From Caballeronia sp. LZ062 (GTDB taxonomy: Bacteria; Pseudomonadota; Gammaproteobacteria; Burkholderiales; Burkholderiaceae): a stretch of DNA of 64,000 nt. The stretch lies in NCBI RefSeq assembly GCF_031450785.1, contig NZ_JARTWB010000002.1, positions 992,001-1,056,000 on the forward strand, read 5' to 3'. Under the pieces are notes generated by a model. It was not told the DNA's origin. It saw only the letters and a program-made list of their open reading frames with translations, and did not search any database. A program made the translations under genes and the position numbers. The number at the start of each line of letters is the position of its first letter. The first letter of the stretch is position 1. This document shows positions 41,235-49,558 of this stretch, piece after piece.

Positions 41235-41354
41235 GAGGCGTCAGTCGAAGAGGATACGGGCGATGGATGGGACGAGTCGCCCGTCGAGTGACGCGGTTGG
41301 AAGCGCGCGTTGGTTTGGCTTCGCGGTCAACGACTTAAGGAAGTTTTCGGGGAG

Positions 41355-41389
41355 TTATCAACAGAGTGATCCCCGGGAATTGTGGATAG
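41355..41389. promoter_or_regulatory. Pair of inverted DnaA-box-like sites
   Basis: TTATCAACA at 41355-41363 and TGTGGATAG at 41381-41389. Each differs by one base from the consensus TTATCCACA (second on the opposite strand), 17 bp apart, in the gap between the AsmA and DUF2795 genes. Confidence 0.4.
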
Positions 41390-41478
41390 GTTTGGGGCGC
41401 GACGATTCCGATAGGCGCTCGCGAGGCGGGCGCACGCTTCGTCCAGGGCGACAACGGCAGCGCCAGTTCGGCAGTTTC

Positions 41479-41724
41479 TCACCCGGAAATCCCAGGCCCC
41501 CCATTACTTCCCAGCAGCCCCTCGACAGCATCAGCATCCGCGTAATCCTGCTCCGGCAGGCCGTCGAAAACGTTGATGACATCGTTGCTCGCACCGGCTT
41601 GGCGTGCCGCTTCCACAATCGCGTCCTTGTTCGCCGGAAACTGCACCGAGCGCAGCGTCTGCGCGATTTCGTCGTCGATCGGCTCGTCGTTCAGGAAGTG
41701 ATTCTGTGCAGGCTTGTCGGTCAT
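41479..41724 (-). CDS. DUF2795 domain protein
   Basis: 81 residues. The central segment TLRSVQFPANKDAIVEAARQ followed by NDVINVFDGLPEQDY fits the DUF2795 family, a short helical domain found in many bacteria and sometimes repeated. Function is unknown. The protein is acidic and soluble. It is followed leftward by the gap with DnaA-box-like sites. Confidence 0.8.
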   Translation of the reverse strand: MTDKPAQNHFLNDEPIDDEIAQTLRSVQFPANKDAIVEAARQAGASNDVINVFDGLPEQDYADADAVEGLLGSNGGPGISG

Positions 41725-41758
41725 CGTCGAATCCGTCGGTTGTGGGCGGGAAAGGGGA

Positions 41759-42019
41759 TCAGGTCAGCACCTGGATCGGCTGGCTGGCCATGCCGTGACT
41801 CGGTGTGCGGGACTTCGGCAGCGGAACGTGACGCCAATGCGCATGGTCGAGATTCTGCGCGCTGACATCCGGCGCGGGCGGCGACACTGGCCCCGCATTC
41901 ACGCGCAGTGCGGCGCGTGTCGCGGATGCGACCGCCGCGTCCGTCGAACTCGTATGCAGCGGCGCGGCGTAGCAGGACACCGAAACCAGCGCCATCGACA
42001 ACAACGTTGAGGTCTTCAT
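41759..42019 (-). CDS. Small secreted protein of unknown function
   Basis: 86 residues. A signal peptide (MKTSTLLSMALVSVSCYA, cleavage near residue 18) is followed by a short Ala/Pro/Ser-rich mature part ending SRTPSHGMASQPIQVLT. The Cys in SCYA is not in a good lipobox. A strong ribosome site (GAGGAGGGG) supports the ATG at 42019 over an upstream in-frame ATG. It lies 34 bp upstream of the DUF2795 gene on the same strand. Confidence 0.6.
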   Translation of the reverse strand: MKTSTLLSMALVSVSCYAAPLHTSSTDAAVASATRAALRVNAGPVSPPAPDVSAQNLDHAHWRHVPLPKSRTPSHGMASQPIQVLT

Positions 42020-42246
42020 CGGGCAACCCCTCCTCACGTAAGCAGCGGATACCATCAAGCAAGGCTTATGCCGATGCCGTCTTTGCCTGGCTTACGTGCG
42101 TCGGCAGGGTGGCGCCGGGCTGCGCATCGGCGCGACGAACGGGCGTCGCGCGACCGAACTTCCAGTGATGCTTGAACTTGCGGCTCGCTGCCGGAATGCG
42201 AGCTTTCCCGGCGTCGTCAGCCGCGATTTTGCATCGCCGCGCACTT

Positions 42247-43983
42247 TCAGCGCGCCGTCGGGTTCAGACGGAAGTATGCGTCCAGAAGCGACGTCTTGTA
42301 CACGACGCCAAGCAGCAGCGGCTCCGATTTGCGCTCGATCACCGGCAGCCGCTCGCCCTGGAACGCCAGGAAGTGCTGCAGCGCCTCGCCGAGCGACATG
42401 TCGGGCGTGAGCACGTCGAATTGCGGCTGAAGGTAATCGGCGGCGGTCTTGGTCGCGGTGTCGTGCGCATCGAGAAGATCGGACGTGATGTCCTTCAGCG
42501 CGACGACACCGCGAAAGCGTCCGGCTTCGTCGATCACGTACAGGTATTTCACCGGGTATTCGAGAAACACGCGTGTCATGTCTTTGACGTTGGCCGTGAG
42601 CGGCACGACCGTATCGGCGGGCTTCACGAGTTCGCGCATTTGCGTGGCCGCAAGGCGCAGGCGCTCCTTTTCCTCGCGCGTGCGGCGCAGCGTGACTTCG
42701 TACATCGAGGTCTGTTCCGACGTGCGCGCGATGAAGTACGCGACGACGCACGAAAGCATCAGCGGCAGCACGACCTGATACGAAAGCGTCATCTCGAAGA
42801 TCATCAGGATCGCCATGAGCGGCGCGTGCGTGGCGGCGGCGAGAAATGCGCCCATGCCGACCATGGCGTAGGCGAACGGTGCCGAGGTGGAGTGCGGCCA
42901 GATGCCGTGCACGCCAAGCCCGAAGAGACAGCCGAGCACGGCGCCCACGAAAAGCGTCGGCGTGAAGATACCGCCGACCGCGCCGGAACCCGCCGTCGCC
43001 GCCGTCGCGATGGTCTTGAAGACGAGCACCGTGAGGAGCGCCGTCCAGGTCCACGGCTGATGCAGCAGCGAATTCACGACCTCATAGCCATTGCCCCAGA
43101 CTTCCGGCCACCACACGGAGATCACGCCGACGATCAGTCCGCCGAGCGCGAGCCTCAGCGGCAAGGGCAGCGGCAGCAGCGAGAAGCGGCGCTTGGACGC
43201 CGCGAGGAGACGCAGGAAATGCGGCGCGAGCGCTCCGCACAGCAGACCGAGCAGCACGAAGAGCAGCACTTCCACGCCCGCGATGGTTGGAAAAACCGGC
43301 ATCTCGTAAGGCGGCCGGTAGCCTGCGAACTCGCGCATCGTGATGTTCGCGACGACCGACGACACGACGATCGGCCCGAAGCTCTCCATTGCCATCGAGC
43401 CGAGCACGATTTCTGTGACGAAGAACGCGCCGGCGATCGGCGCGTTGTATGCCGACGTGATGCCCGCCGCCGCGCCGCAGGCGACTAGCAGGCGCAGACG
43501 CGGCGGATCGAAGTGGACCCATCGGCCGATCAGCGACGAAGCAAGCGCCGCAAGTTGCACCATGGACCCTTCGCGGCCGATCGAGCCGCCGCTCGTGATC
43601 GTGAACAGCGACGACAGGCTCCGCCAGATGGTCTGCCACACCGGCACCGCGCCGTCGCCGATGGTGACGGCTTCCATGTAGTCGGCGTTCGCCTGCTTCT
43701 TGGTGTGTCGCCGCGCGGCAATCAGACACAAGCCTGCGATCAGCCCGCCTGCGGCAGGCAACGCGATGCGCACGGGCCACGGCAGCAGCGTTGCCAGCGC
43801 GACGAGTCCCTCGGAATGATTGCCCAAAAGTCCTTGCGAGAACGCGATGCCTCCGCGAAACACGGTCGTCGCGAACGCGCCTGCCACGCCGACCACCACT
43901 GCCCAAATGAGCATGGTGTGCGAATCGGACAGGCGAAAGAGTCGTTGCGCGTGCGTGCGCAGCTTGAGCAGAAATGAGAGCAC
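42247..43983 (-). CDS. ClC-family chloride channel/antiporter with CBS domains
   Basis: 578 residues from the GTG at 43983; longer starts would run into the terminator of the upstream gene. About ten membrane helices carry ClC motifs: GGSIGREGSMVQ with the gating Glu138, and GGIFTPTLFVGA near the anion path. Two CBS domains follow at the C-terminus (VKYLYVIDEAGRFRGVVALKD and ERLPVIERKSEPLLLGVVY), which may sense adenine nucleotides. It could be a Cl-/H+ exchanger or a channel; the retained gating Glu fits exchange. No clear ribosome site is seen, so the exact start is uncertain. Confidence 0.88.
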   Translation of the reverse strand: MLSFLLKLRTHAQRLFRLSDSHTMLIWAVVVGVAGAFATTVFRGGIAFSQGLLGNHSEGLVALATLLPWPVRIALPAAGGLIAGLCLIAARRHTKKQANADYMEAVTIGDGAVPVWQTIWRSLSSLFTITSGGSIGREGSMVQLAALASSLIGRWVHFDPPRLRLLVACGAAAGITSAYNAPIAGAFFVTEIVLGSMAMESFGPIVVSSVVANITMREFAGYRPPYEMPVFPTIAGVEVLLFVLLGLLCGALAPHFLRLLAASKRRFSLLPLPLPLRLALGGLIVGVISVWWPEVWGNGYEVVNSLLHQPWTWTALLTVLVFKTIATAATAGSGAVGGIFTPTLFVGAVLGCLFGLGVHGIWPHSTSAPFAYAMVGMGAFLAAATHAPLMAILMIFEMTLSYQVVLPLMLSCVVAYFIARTSEQTSMYEVTLRRTREEKERLRLAATQMRELVKPADTVVPLTANVKDMTRVFLEYPVKYLYVIDEAGRFRGVVALKDITSDLLDAHDTATKTAADYLQPQFDVLTPDMSLGEALQHFLAFQGERLPVIERKSEPLLLGVVYKTSLLDAYFRLNPTAR

Positions 43984-44081
43984 GAGTCGGTTAGCTTCAG
44001 GCGTGGATTGCTTAGAAGCAAAAGGAATAAAGGCGCCGCAAGGATAGCATTGCGCGCCCGCTGTGCAGCCTGCGCGGCGAC

Positions 44082-44115
44082 AAAAAAAGCCCGGCGCGCT
44101 TGTGCGCACCGGGCT
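44082..44115 (-). terminator. Intrinsic terminator of the GST/aldo-keto reductase operon
   Basis: Read leftward: AGCCCGG, a 14-base loop able to pair further, CCGGGCT, then TTTTTT. It is placed 19 bp past the reductase stop. Confidence 0.85.
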
Positions 44116-44133
44116 CCAGACTGCAACGGCTCA

Positions 44134-44937
44134 CTACCACTTCGGCGCGAAAGACGGGTTCGCGTTGCGCTTGCCTTCGTCGAGCTTGTCGATTTTGGCG
44201 ATGTCGTCGGAGTCGAGCGTGAGTTTCTGCGCGTCCCAGTTGCTCTGCTGGTGCTGCGCATTCGTCGATGCCGACAGCACCACGATGTCGCGCGCGAGCA
44301 GCCACGCGAACGTCACTTGCTCGGGCGTCGCGCCGTGTTTCTCGGCGATGGCCTTGATGGTCGTGTCGTTGTGCGCGCGGCCTTCGCCGAGCGGCATATA
44401 GGCGGTGACTTTCACGCCGAGCCGCTGTGTCGCCTCGACGAGCGGGCGGTTTGCGAGGAACGGACTCACCTCGATCTGATTCGTCACGATCTCGCGGCCG
44501 CCGGGCGCATTCAGCGCCTCTTCGAGCAGCGGCGCTGTGAAATTCGAGACGCCGTAATGGCGGATCAGGCCGAGCTGCTGCGCCTCCTGCATCGCGGCGA
44601 GCGTTTCGGCGATGGGCACCGCGCCGTCGGGCGACGGCCAGTGCACGAGCGCCAGGTCGATGGTGCCGATATCGAGCTTCGCGTGACTGTCCTTCAGGCT
44701 CGCGATCAGTTTGTCGTGCGCGAGACGGTCCCACCAGACTTTCGTCGTCACCCACACGTCGTCGCGCGGTACGCCGGACTCGCGCACGCCCTGACCGACG
44801 GCGGCTTCGTTGTTATAGAACTGCGCGGTATCGATATGGCGGTAGCCGATCTGCAGCGCGCTCTTGACCGCGTGCGTGGTTTTGTCGGCGTCGACGCGAA
44901 ATGTGCCGAGTCCAAAGGACGGAATCGTTTCGACCAT
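44134..44937 (-). CDS. Aldo/keto reductase
   Basis: 267 residues, NADPH-dependent (beta/alpha)8 barrel similar to DkgB (2,5-diketo-D-gluconate/methylglyoxal reductase). The catalytic tetrad is Asp36, Tyr41, Lys66 and His99 (HIDTAQFY, TTKVWW, VHWPS). The cofactor site is in SASTNAQHQQSNW. The start MVETIPSFGLGTF at 44937 has AAGGAG ahead of it; an open frame extends 41 codons further without similarity. It lies 40 bp downstream of the GST gene, as a two-gene operon closed by a terminator. Confidence 0.9.
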   Translation of the reverse strand: MVETIPSFGLGTFRVDADKTTHAVKSALQIGYRHIDTAQFYNNEAAVGQGVRESGVPRDDVWVTTKVWWDRLAHDKLIASLKDSHAKLDIGTIDLALVHWPSPDGAVPIAETLAAMQEAQQLGLIRHYGVSNFTAPLLEEALNAPGGREIVTNQIEVSPFLANRPLVEATQRLGVKVTAYMPLGEGRAHNDTTIKAIAEKHGATPEQVTFAWLLARDIVVLSASTNAQHQQSNWDAQKLTLDSDDIAKIDKLDEGKRNANPSFAPKW

Positions 44938-44977
44938 GCTGGCTCCTTGTGTTGAATTGGTGGCGTGATGACGCGCA

Positions 44978-45715
44978 TTACTGCGCGTCCTGATCGAGTT
45001 CGGGGTAGTGCCGGAAAATCCCCGATTCGTTGAACGGAATGCGCCGCTCCGAATCGACATACGCCGCGATGTTCGGCCGTTCCAGCACCGCGTCGCGCAA
45101 TGCCGACACGCGGGGATAGTGTTTCGCGAAGGTCTTCATCGCGCGAGGGAATGCATAATGCAAACCCTCGACGATCTGGAACATCGAGAGATCGACATAG
45201 GTGACGCTGTCGCCGACCATCTGCGTGTCGCCGTGCGGGTTTTGCTTCAGCACGCGCTCGAAATAGCCGATGAACTTCGGCACGCGCTTCTCGATGAAGT
45301 TCATCGTGCGAATCTTCGCGGCGTCTTTCTGGTCTTCGTAATACAGATCGGTTGCGAGCGGATGATGCGTGTCGTGCACTTCGGCGACCAGATCCGCGAT
45401 GGTCAGTTGCAGCCCGTGCGCGACATGGCGCAACGCTTCGTTTTTCGGCGCAAGATTCAGCTTCGGGCCGAGATAGAGCAGGATATTCGCGACGTGCGGC
45501 ACGATGAGCTCGCCGTCTCTCAGGAACGGCGGCGCAAACGGAATATGCGGCTCCGTCTTGCTGTTGAGCAGCTTCATCATGGCGTCCATGCCGTAGCCGC
45601 TCTTTTTCGTTTCGCGCGCGACGTCGATGTACTCCGCACCCGCATCTTCCAGCGCGAGCCGCACGAATTCGCCGCGGCCCTGCAAGCCGTCCCAGTAAAA
45701 GAGTTCGTAAGCCAT
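44978..45715 (-). CDS. Glutathione S-transferase family protein
   Basis: 245 residues. The N-terminal thioredoxin-like domain starts MAYELFYWDGLQGRGEFVRLALED, with the GSH-binding loop HIPFAPPFLRDGELI. The all-helical C-terminal domain follows (VTYVDLSMFQIVEGLHYAFP). This resembles the alpha/mu/sigma-like branch, where the Tyr near residue 7 would be catalytic. It is the first gene of an operon with the aldo/keto reductase, which suggests joint detoxification of carbonyls or electrophiles. Confidence 0.88.
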   Translation of the reverse strand: MAYELFYWDGLQGRGEFVRLALEDAGAEYIDVARETKKSGYGMDAMMKLLNSKTEPHIPFAPPFLRDGELIVPHVANILLYLGPKLNLAPKNEALRHVAHGLQLTIADLVAEVHDTHHPLATDLYYEDQKDAAKIRTMNFIEKRVPKFIGYFERVLKQNPHGDTQMVGDSVTYVDLSMFQIVEGLHYAFPRAMKTFAKHYPRVSALRDAVLERPNIAAYVDSERRIPFNESGIFRHYPELDQDAQ

Positions 45716-45873
45716 GCGTGAGCTTCCTCGTTAGTCTGCCGCAAGCAGCGGGATGCACGTCGGTCCAGTCATTGCAGCGCGACGCGCGCGGGCGCCACGC
45801 GTGGACCGAGCAACGGCTATTCCAGCGCCAGCGCGTCGATTGCCGAAAAAGGGCCGGTGTAGAATGGTTTTTT

Positions 45874-45900
45874 GCATGCCGCCTACCTAATGCGGCATGC
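45874..45900. repeat. Hairpin element upstream of the cystathionine gamma-synthase-type gene
   Basis: Perfect 9-bp arms GCATGCCGC / GCGGCATGC with a 9-base loop, preceded by a T-run and followed by AGCATGCAAGCG. The GCATGCAA motif resembles the hairpins between serB and the LysR gene. Confidence 0.5.
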
Positions 45901-45938
45901 AGCATGCAAGCGATTCATCGATACCGAGCGGAGAAGGG

Positions 45939-47177
45939 ATGGACAAGCAAGGCTTCACCACGAGCATCGTTCATGGCGATCGAAACGCGGGCGTCGAACA
46001 TGGCGGCCTGCGCCAGCCGATACACACCTCGGTCCAGTACGGGTTCGAGCGCGTCGAAGATCTGATCGGTGTATTCCAGGGCACGAAGAAGGGCGGCTAC
46101 AACTATGCGCGTCAAGGCACGCCGACCACGGCGGCGCTCGAGCGCAAGCTGACGATGCTCGAAGAGGGCGTCGGTTCGATCTGCTTCAGCACCGGCATGG
46201 CCGCGATCACCGCCGTGTTCCTGACGCTCTTGCGCGCGGGCGACCATCTCGTCGCAAGCCGCTATGTTTTCGGCAACACGAATAGTCTCTTCAACACGCT
46301 TCGCACGCTCGGTATCGACGTGACTACGGTCGATGCGAGCGAGCGCGAACACGTCGCCGACGCCATCACGCCGAAGACGCGCATGGTCTTCGTCGAAACG
46401 ATCGCGAATCCGGGAACGCAGGTGCCGGATCTGCTCCGAATCGGTGAACTGTGCCGCGAGCGCGGATTGGCGTATGTCGTCGATAACACAATCACGTCGC
46501 CCGCGCTCTTCAAGCCGAAGACCGTCGGTGCGAGCCTTGTCGTCAATTCGCTGACGAAGACCATCGCGGGTCATGGCGCGGCGCTCGGCGGTGCGGTGAC
46601 GGACACCGGGCTATTTGACTGGAACCGGTATCCGAATATCGCGGACGATTACCGCCGTGCCGCTCCCAAGGAGCAGGGACTATTGCAGATCCGCAAGAAG
46701 GGCCTGCGCGACATGGGCGCGGCGTTGTCGTCGGAACAGGCGCATCAAATTGCGTTAGGGGCCGAGACGCTTGCGCTACGCGTCACGAAGTGCAGCGACA
46801 ACGCGCTGGCGCTCGCGCGCTTTCTCGAGCGCCACGAAGCTATCGGCCGCGTGTTTTATCCGGGGCTCGAAAGTCATCCGCAGTATGGCATCGCGAAGTC
46901 GCTGTTCAAGAACGGCTCGTGGCTGCTGTCGTTCGAGTTGCGCAATCCGGACAGGATGATCGACGTGATCAATGCGCTTCAGTTGCCGGTGAAGGCAACG
47001 GGTCTCGGCGATACGCGCACGCTCATCATTCCTGTTGCGCCCACCATTTTCTTCGAAGCTGGCGCGGAAACGCGCAAGTCGATGGGCATTTCCGACGGCA
47101 TGATCCGGCTGTCGGCGGGCATCGAGGAAATCGACGATCTCATCGCGGATTTCGACCAGGCGCTTCGGCTGGGTTGA
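45939..47177 (+). CDS. Cystathionine gamma-synthase-family PLP enzyme
   Basis: 412 residues, trans-sulfuration enzyme family. PLP Lys207 lies in NSLTKTIAGHG. Other motifs are YNYARQGTPTTAALERKL, STGMAAITAVFLTLL and VVDNTITSPALF. It probably joins an activated homoserine with cysteine or sulfide, or acts as a gamma-lyase; sequence alone does not decide. GGAGAAGGG precedes the ATG at 45939. A TAGAAT box lies at 45860 without a clear -35. It is the second enzyme of this family in the window besides metC. A strong terminator follows. Confidence 0.85.
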   Translation: MDKQGFTTSIVHGDRNAGVEHGGLRQPIHTSVQYGFERVEDLIGVFQGTKKGGYNYARQGTPTTAALERKLTMLEEGVGSICFSTGMAAITAVFLTLLRAGDHLVASRYVFGNTNSLFNTLRTLGIDVTTVDASEREHVADAITPKTRMVFVETIANPGTQVPDLLRIGELCRERGLAYVVDNTITSPALFKPKTVGASLVVNSLTKTIAGHGAALGGAVTDTGLFDWNRYPNIADDYRRAAPKEQGLLQIRKKGLRDMGAALSSEQAHQIALGAETLALRVTKCSDNALALARFLERHEAIGRVFYPGLESHPQYGIAKSLFKNGSWLLSFELRNPDRMIDVINALQLPVKATGLGDTRTLIIPVAPTIFFEAGAETRKSMGISDGMIRLSAGIEEIDDLIADFDQALRLG

Positions 47178-47206
47178 CGGTTACGTTACGCGATCGATGA
47201 GAGAAG

Positions 47207-47230
47207 GGCCGCTCTTTGGGCGGCTTTTTT
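47207..47230 (+). terminator. Intrinsic terminator
   Basis: Stem GCCGC / GCGGC with a TCTTTGG loop followed by six T, about 30 bp past the stop codon of the gene before it. Confidence 0.88.
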
Positions 47231-47360
47231 CTTCTTGGTTGATGGTCGTAAGCCAGAACAGGCCTGCGATGTTCACAACCCACCGCACGGTCTCAGGAAA
47301 ACTCGTGCATTTACAACGCGCATCCAGGAGAACTCCGCCGTCGCTCACCCACGAGTCGAA

Positions 47361-48440
47361 TCAACCGAAGAGCCGCTCGACGCCATACGTGATCGCGAGT
47401 CCGCCGCCGATCAGCCACGCGTAGAGAATCGCGCCGGTTGCAATGGCGCGCGGGCCGGCTTCGCGAATCTGCGCGATGCGCGTTTCCATGCCGAGCGCGG
47501 TCATGGCCATCGTGAGCGCGAAGGTGTCGAGGACGTTGAGGGTGTTCGTCGCCGTATCCGGCAGGACGTGCAGCGAATTCACGACAACGAGCGCGAGAAA
47601 GCCAAGCGCGAACCACGGCACCGCGAGCTTGCCTTCGCCTTTGCCTTTGCCATCGCTCACGCCCGTTGCGGCATTGCCGCGCGCCCGGCTGACCCACACG
47701 CCGACCACGAGCAGCACGGGCACCAGCAACATCACGCGCGTCATCTTAACGATGGTCGCGATGTGCGTCGCTTCCGGGCTCACGTTGCTCGCCGCGCCGA
47801 CAACCTGTGCGACCTCGTGAATCGTGCCGCCGAAGAACAGCCCCACGCCGAGCGTGTCCAGATGCAGCCAGCCTGCATGCAATGCAATGGGATACAGGAA
47901 CATCGAGAGCGTGCCGAACAGCACGACGCTGCCGACGGCCATCGCGCTCTTATGCGGCTTCGATTGCAGCGTCGATTCGAACGCGAGTACCGCCGCCGCG
48001 CCGCAGATCGCGCTGCCGGCCGCCGTGAGGAGAGCGGTATCGCGGTCTAGCTTCATCAGTTTCATGCCCACCCACGTCCCGATCACGAGCGTGCTCACGA
48101 CGACGAGCGCCGACACGGCGAAGCCCGGCAGTCCGACCTGCGCGATCTCCTGAAGGCTCACGCGCAGCCCGAAGAACGCGACGGCGATACGCAGCAGCTT
48201 GCGCGCCGAGAAGTTCACCCCGGCGGCCCAGCTTTGCGGCATGCCATCCTTGAGCGCGTTGCCATACAACGCGCCCGCCACGATGCCGACGATCAGCGGG
48301 CTGATTCCCAATCCGGCGATGACCGGAAGCGCGGACAGTCGCGTGACTGCGGCGGCGAACAGTCCGACGAACAGGATGCCGTTCAGTTGCCCACGTGCGG
48401 ACGAACTAGAAACGAGGGGAGCGGGCTGGACAGTGGACAT
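47361..48440 (-). CDS. YeiH/UPF0324-family putative sulfate exporter
   Basis: 359 residues with about ten hydrophobic helices. Conserved family segments are GISPLIVGIVAGALYGN, RIAVAFFGLRVSLQEIAQVG, AAGSAICGAAAVLAFE and GGTIHEVAQVVGAA. Transport of sulfite/sulfate-type anions is proposed for the family; the substrate here is unproven. The start at 48440 (MSTVQPAPL) is chosen over a long non-membrane open frame upstream. It is divergent from a LysR gene, the same arrangement as yeiH-yeiE. Confidence 0.88.
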   Translation of the reverse strand: MSTVQPAPLVSSSSARGQLNGILFVGLFAAAVTRLSALPVIAGLGISPLIVGIVAGALYGNALKDGMPQSWAAGVNFSARKLLRIAVAFFGLRVSLQEIAQVGLPGFAVSALVVVSTLVIGTWVGMKLMKLDRDTALLTAAGSAICGAAAVLAFESTLQSKPHKSAMAVGSVVLFGTLSMFLYPIALHAGWLHLDTLGVGLFFGGTIHEVAQVVGAASNVSPEATHIATIVKMTRVMLLVPVLLVVGVWVSRARGNAATGVSDGKGKGEGKLAVPWFALGFLALVVVNSLHVLPDTATNTLNVLDTFALTMAMTALGMETRIAQIREAGPRAIATGAILYAWLIGGGLAITYGVERLFG

Positions 48441-48554
48441 GATGCAGTGTCCTCGGAAGCGTGTTGACGATGACGCTATCCTAATGTCGATATATGCATA
48501 TGAAAAATCGTGATTTAGAATGCCATATATCAGCTTAACCGATATTTGTCGCGG
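48441..48554. promoter_or_regulatory. AT-rich divergent control region of the YeiH and LysR genes
   Basis: 114 bp between two divergent starts. The part from 48483 to 48548 is clearly more AT-rich than the surroundings and holds dyad-like words (ATATATGCATAT, GATTTAGAATGCCATATATC) of the T-N11-A style bound by LysR proteins. Exact boxes cannot be fixed by eye. Confidence 0.45.
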
Positions 48555-49448
48555 ATGACCCCGGATCAACTGATAACCTTCGCTGCGGTAGCCGAGCACG
48601 GCAATATCAGCCGCGCCGCCGTCGCGCTCCATCTGTCGCAACCGGCCGTGTCCGGCCAGCTTCGTCTTTTGAATGATGAATTCGGTGAACCGCTGTATCA
48701 GCGAGATGGCCGGGGCGTCAGGCTTACGCCGGCCGGCGAGGCGTTGCTCGGCTACGCGAACCGCCTTCGCGACACGTTCCGGCAGGCGCACGCGCTGCGC
48801 GATGCCATGCGGGGGCTCGAAAGCGGCACGCTGCGTATCGGCGCGAGCACCACGCCCGCGAGCTACCTGCTACCGTATTTGATCGCGGCCTTCAGGAAAC
48901 GGTATCCGGACGTTGCGGTGACGACGATCGACGGAAACACGACCGAAATCGTCGCGACGCTCGGCTCGCTCGACATCGCGATCATCGAAGGGCCGGCCGG
49001 GCTGGAACTGCCACCGGCTGCCGGCGTGACGCCGTGGCTCGATGACGAAATCGTGGCCATTTTGCCCGCCGGCCATCCGCTCGCTGATGGCAGTGAATCT
49101 GCGACGCTCGACGCTATCGGCCAGCATCCGCTCGTGCTGCGTGAGCGCGGTTCGGGTGTGCGACAGATCGTCGAGCGAGCGTTCGTGGAGCGCGCAGTCG
49201 CCATGCGCGTCGCGCTGGAGATTGCGGGCGTCGAGGGCGTGAAAGAGGCGGTGCGGGCGGGCATGGGCATCGGCTTCGTCTCCGCCATGTCGATCCGGCA
49301 TGAAGACAATGCGCTCCGGCGTCTCCACATCGCACCGAACCCGCTTACGCGCCGTTTCTCGATTTTGGTCCCGCACGCTGCGGCGCCGTCGCGGGCTGCG
49401 GCGCGTTTCCTTGAACTGTGCGAAGAGCGCCTTGCAACGGGCTCCTGA
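48555..49448 (+). CDS. LysR-family regulator (YeiE/CysB-like arrangement)
   Basis: 297 residues. The winged HTH spans about 1-60 (LITFAAVAEHGNISRAAVALHLSQPAVSGQLRLL, here quoted only in part as HLSQPAVSGQLRLL). The effector domain follows, with LRIGASTTPASYLLPYLI and a C-terminal GMGIGFVSAMSIRHED. It is divergent from the YeiH transporter gene and probably its regulator; YeiE in E. coli is reported to sense sulfite. The ATG at 48555 is preferred over a TTG three codons earlier. Confidence 0.88.
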   Translation: MTPDQLITFAAVAEHGNISRAAVALHLSQPAVSGQLRLLNDEFGEPLYQRDGRGVRLTPAGEALLGYANRLRDTFRQAHALRDAMRGLESGTLRIGASTTPASYLLPYLIAAFRKRYPDVAVTTIDGNTTEIVATLGSLDIAIIEGPAGLELPPAAGVTPWLDDEIVAILPAGHPLADGSESATLDAIGQHPLVLRERGSGVRQIVERAFVERAVAMRVALEIAGVEGVKEAVRAGMGIGFVSAMSIRHEDNALRRLHIAPNPLTRRFSILVPHAAAPSRAAARFLELCEERLATGS

Positions 49449-49512
49449 CCGGCTACGGGAATTCCACTATGGCGCGAGCAGGCCGGCGAAGCGCAGTATT
49501 TGTTTTCAGCAG

Positions 49513-49532
49513 GACGCTTCGGCGTCTTTTTT
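49513..49532 (+). terminator. Intrinsic terminator after the LysR gene
   Basis: GACGC-TTCG-GCGTC followed by six T; a stable TTCG tetraloop. It separates the LysR gene from the kgu operon. Confidence 0.9.
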
Positions 49533-49542
49533 ATACGCCAGG

Positions 49543-49558
49543 ATGGAACCGGTTCCAT
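49543..49558. promoter_or_regulatory. Predicted PtxS operator at the kguE start codon
   Basis: Perfect 16-bp palindrome ATGGAACCGGTTCCAT. The inner 14 bp differ from the published Pseudomonas PtxS site TGAAACCGGTTTCA by one symmetric pair. Its last two bases are the A and T of the kguE ATG. A TATACG box lies just before it at 49532-49537. Confidence 0.7.
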
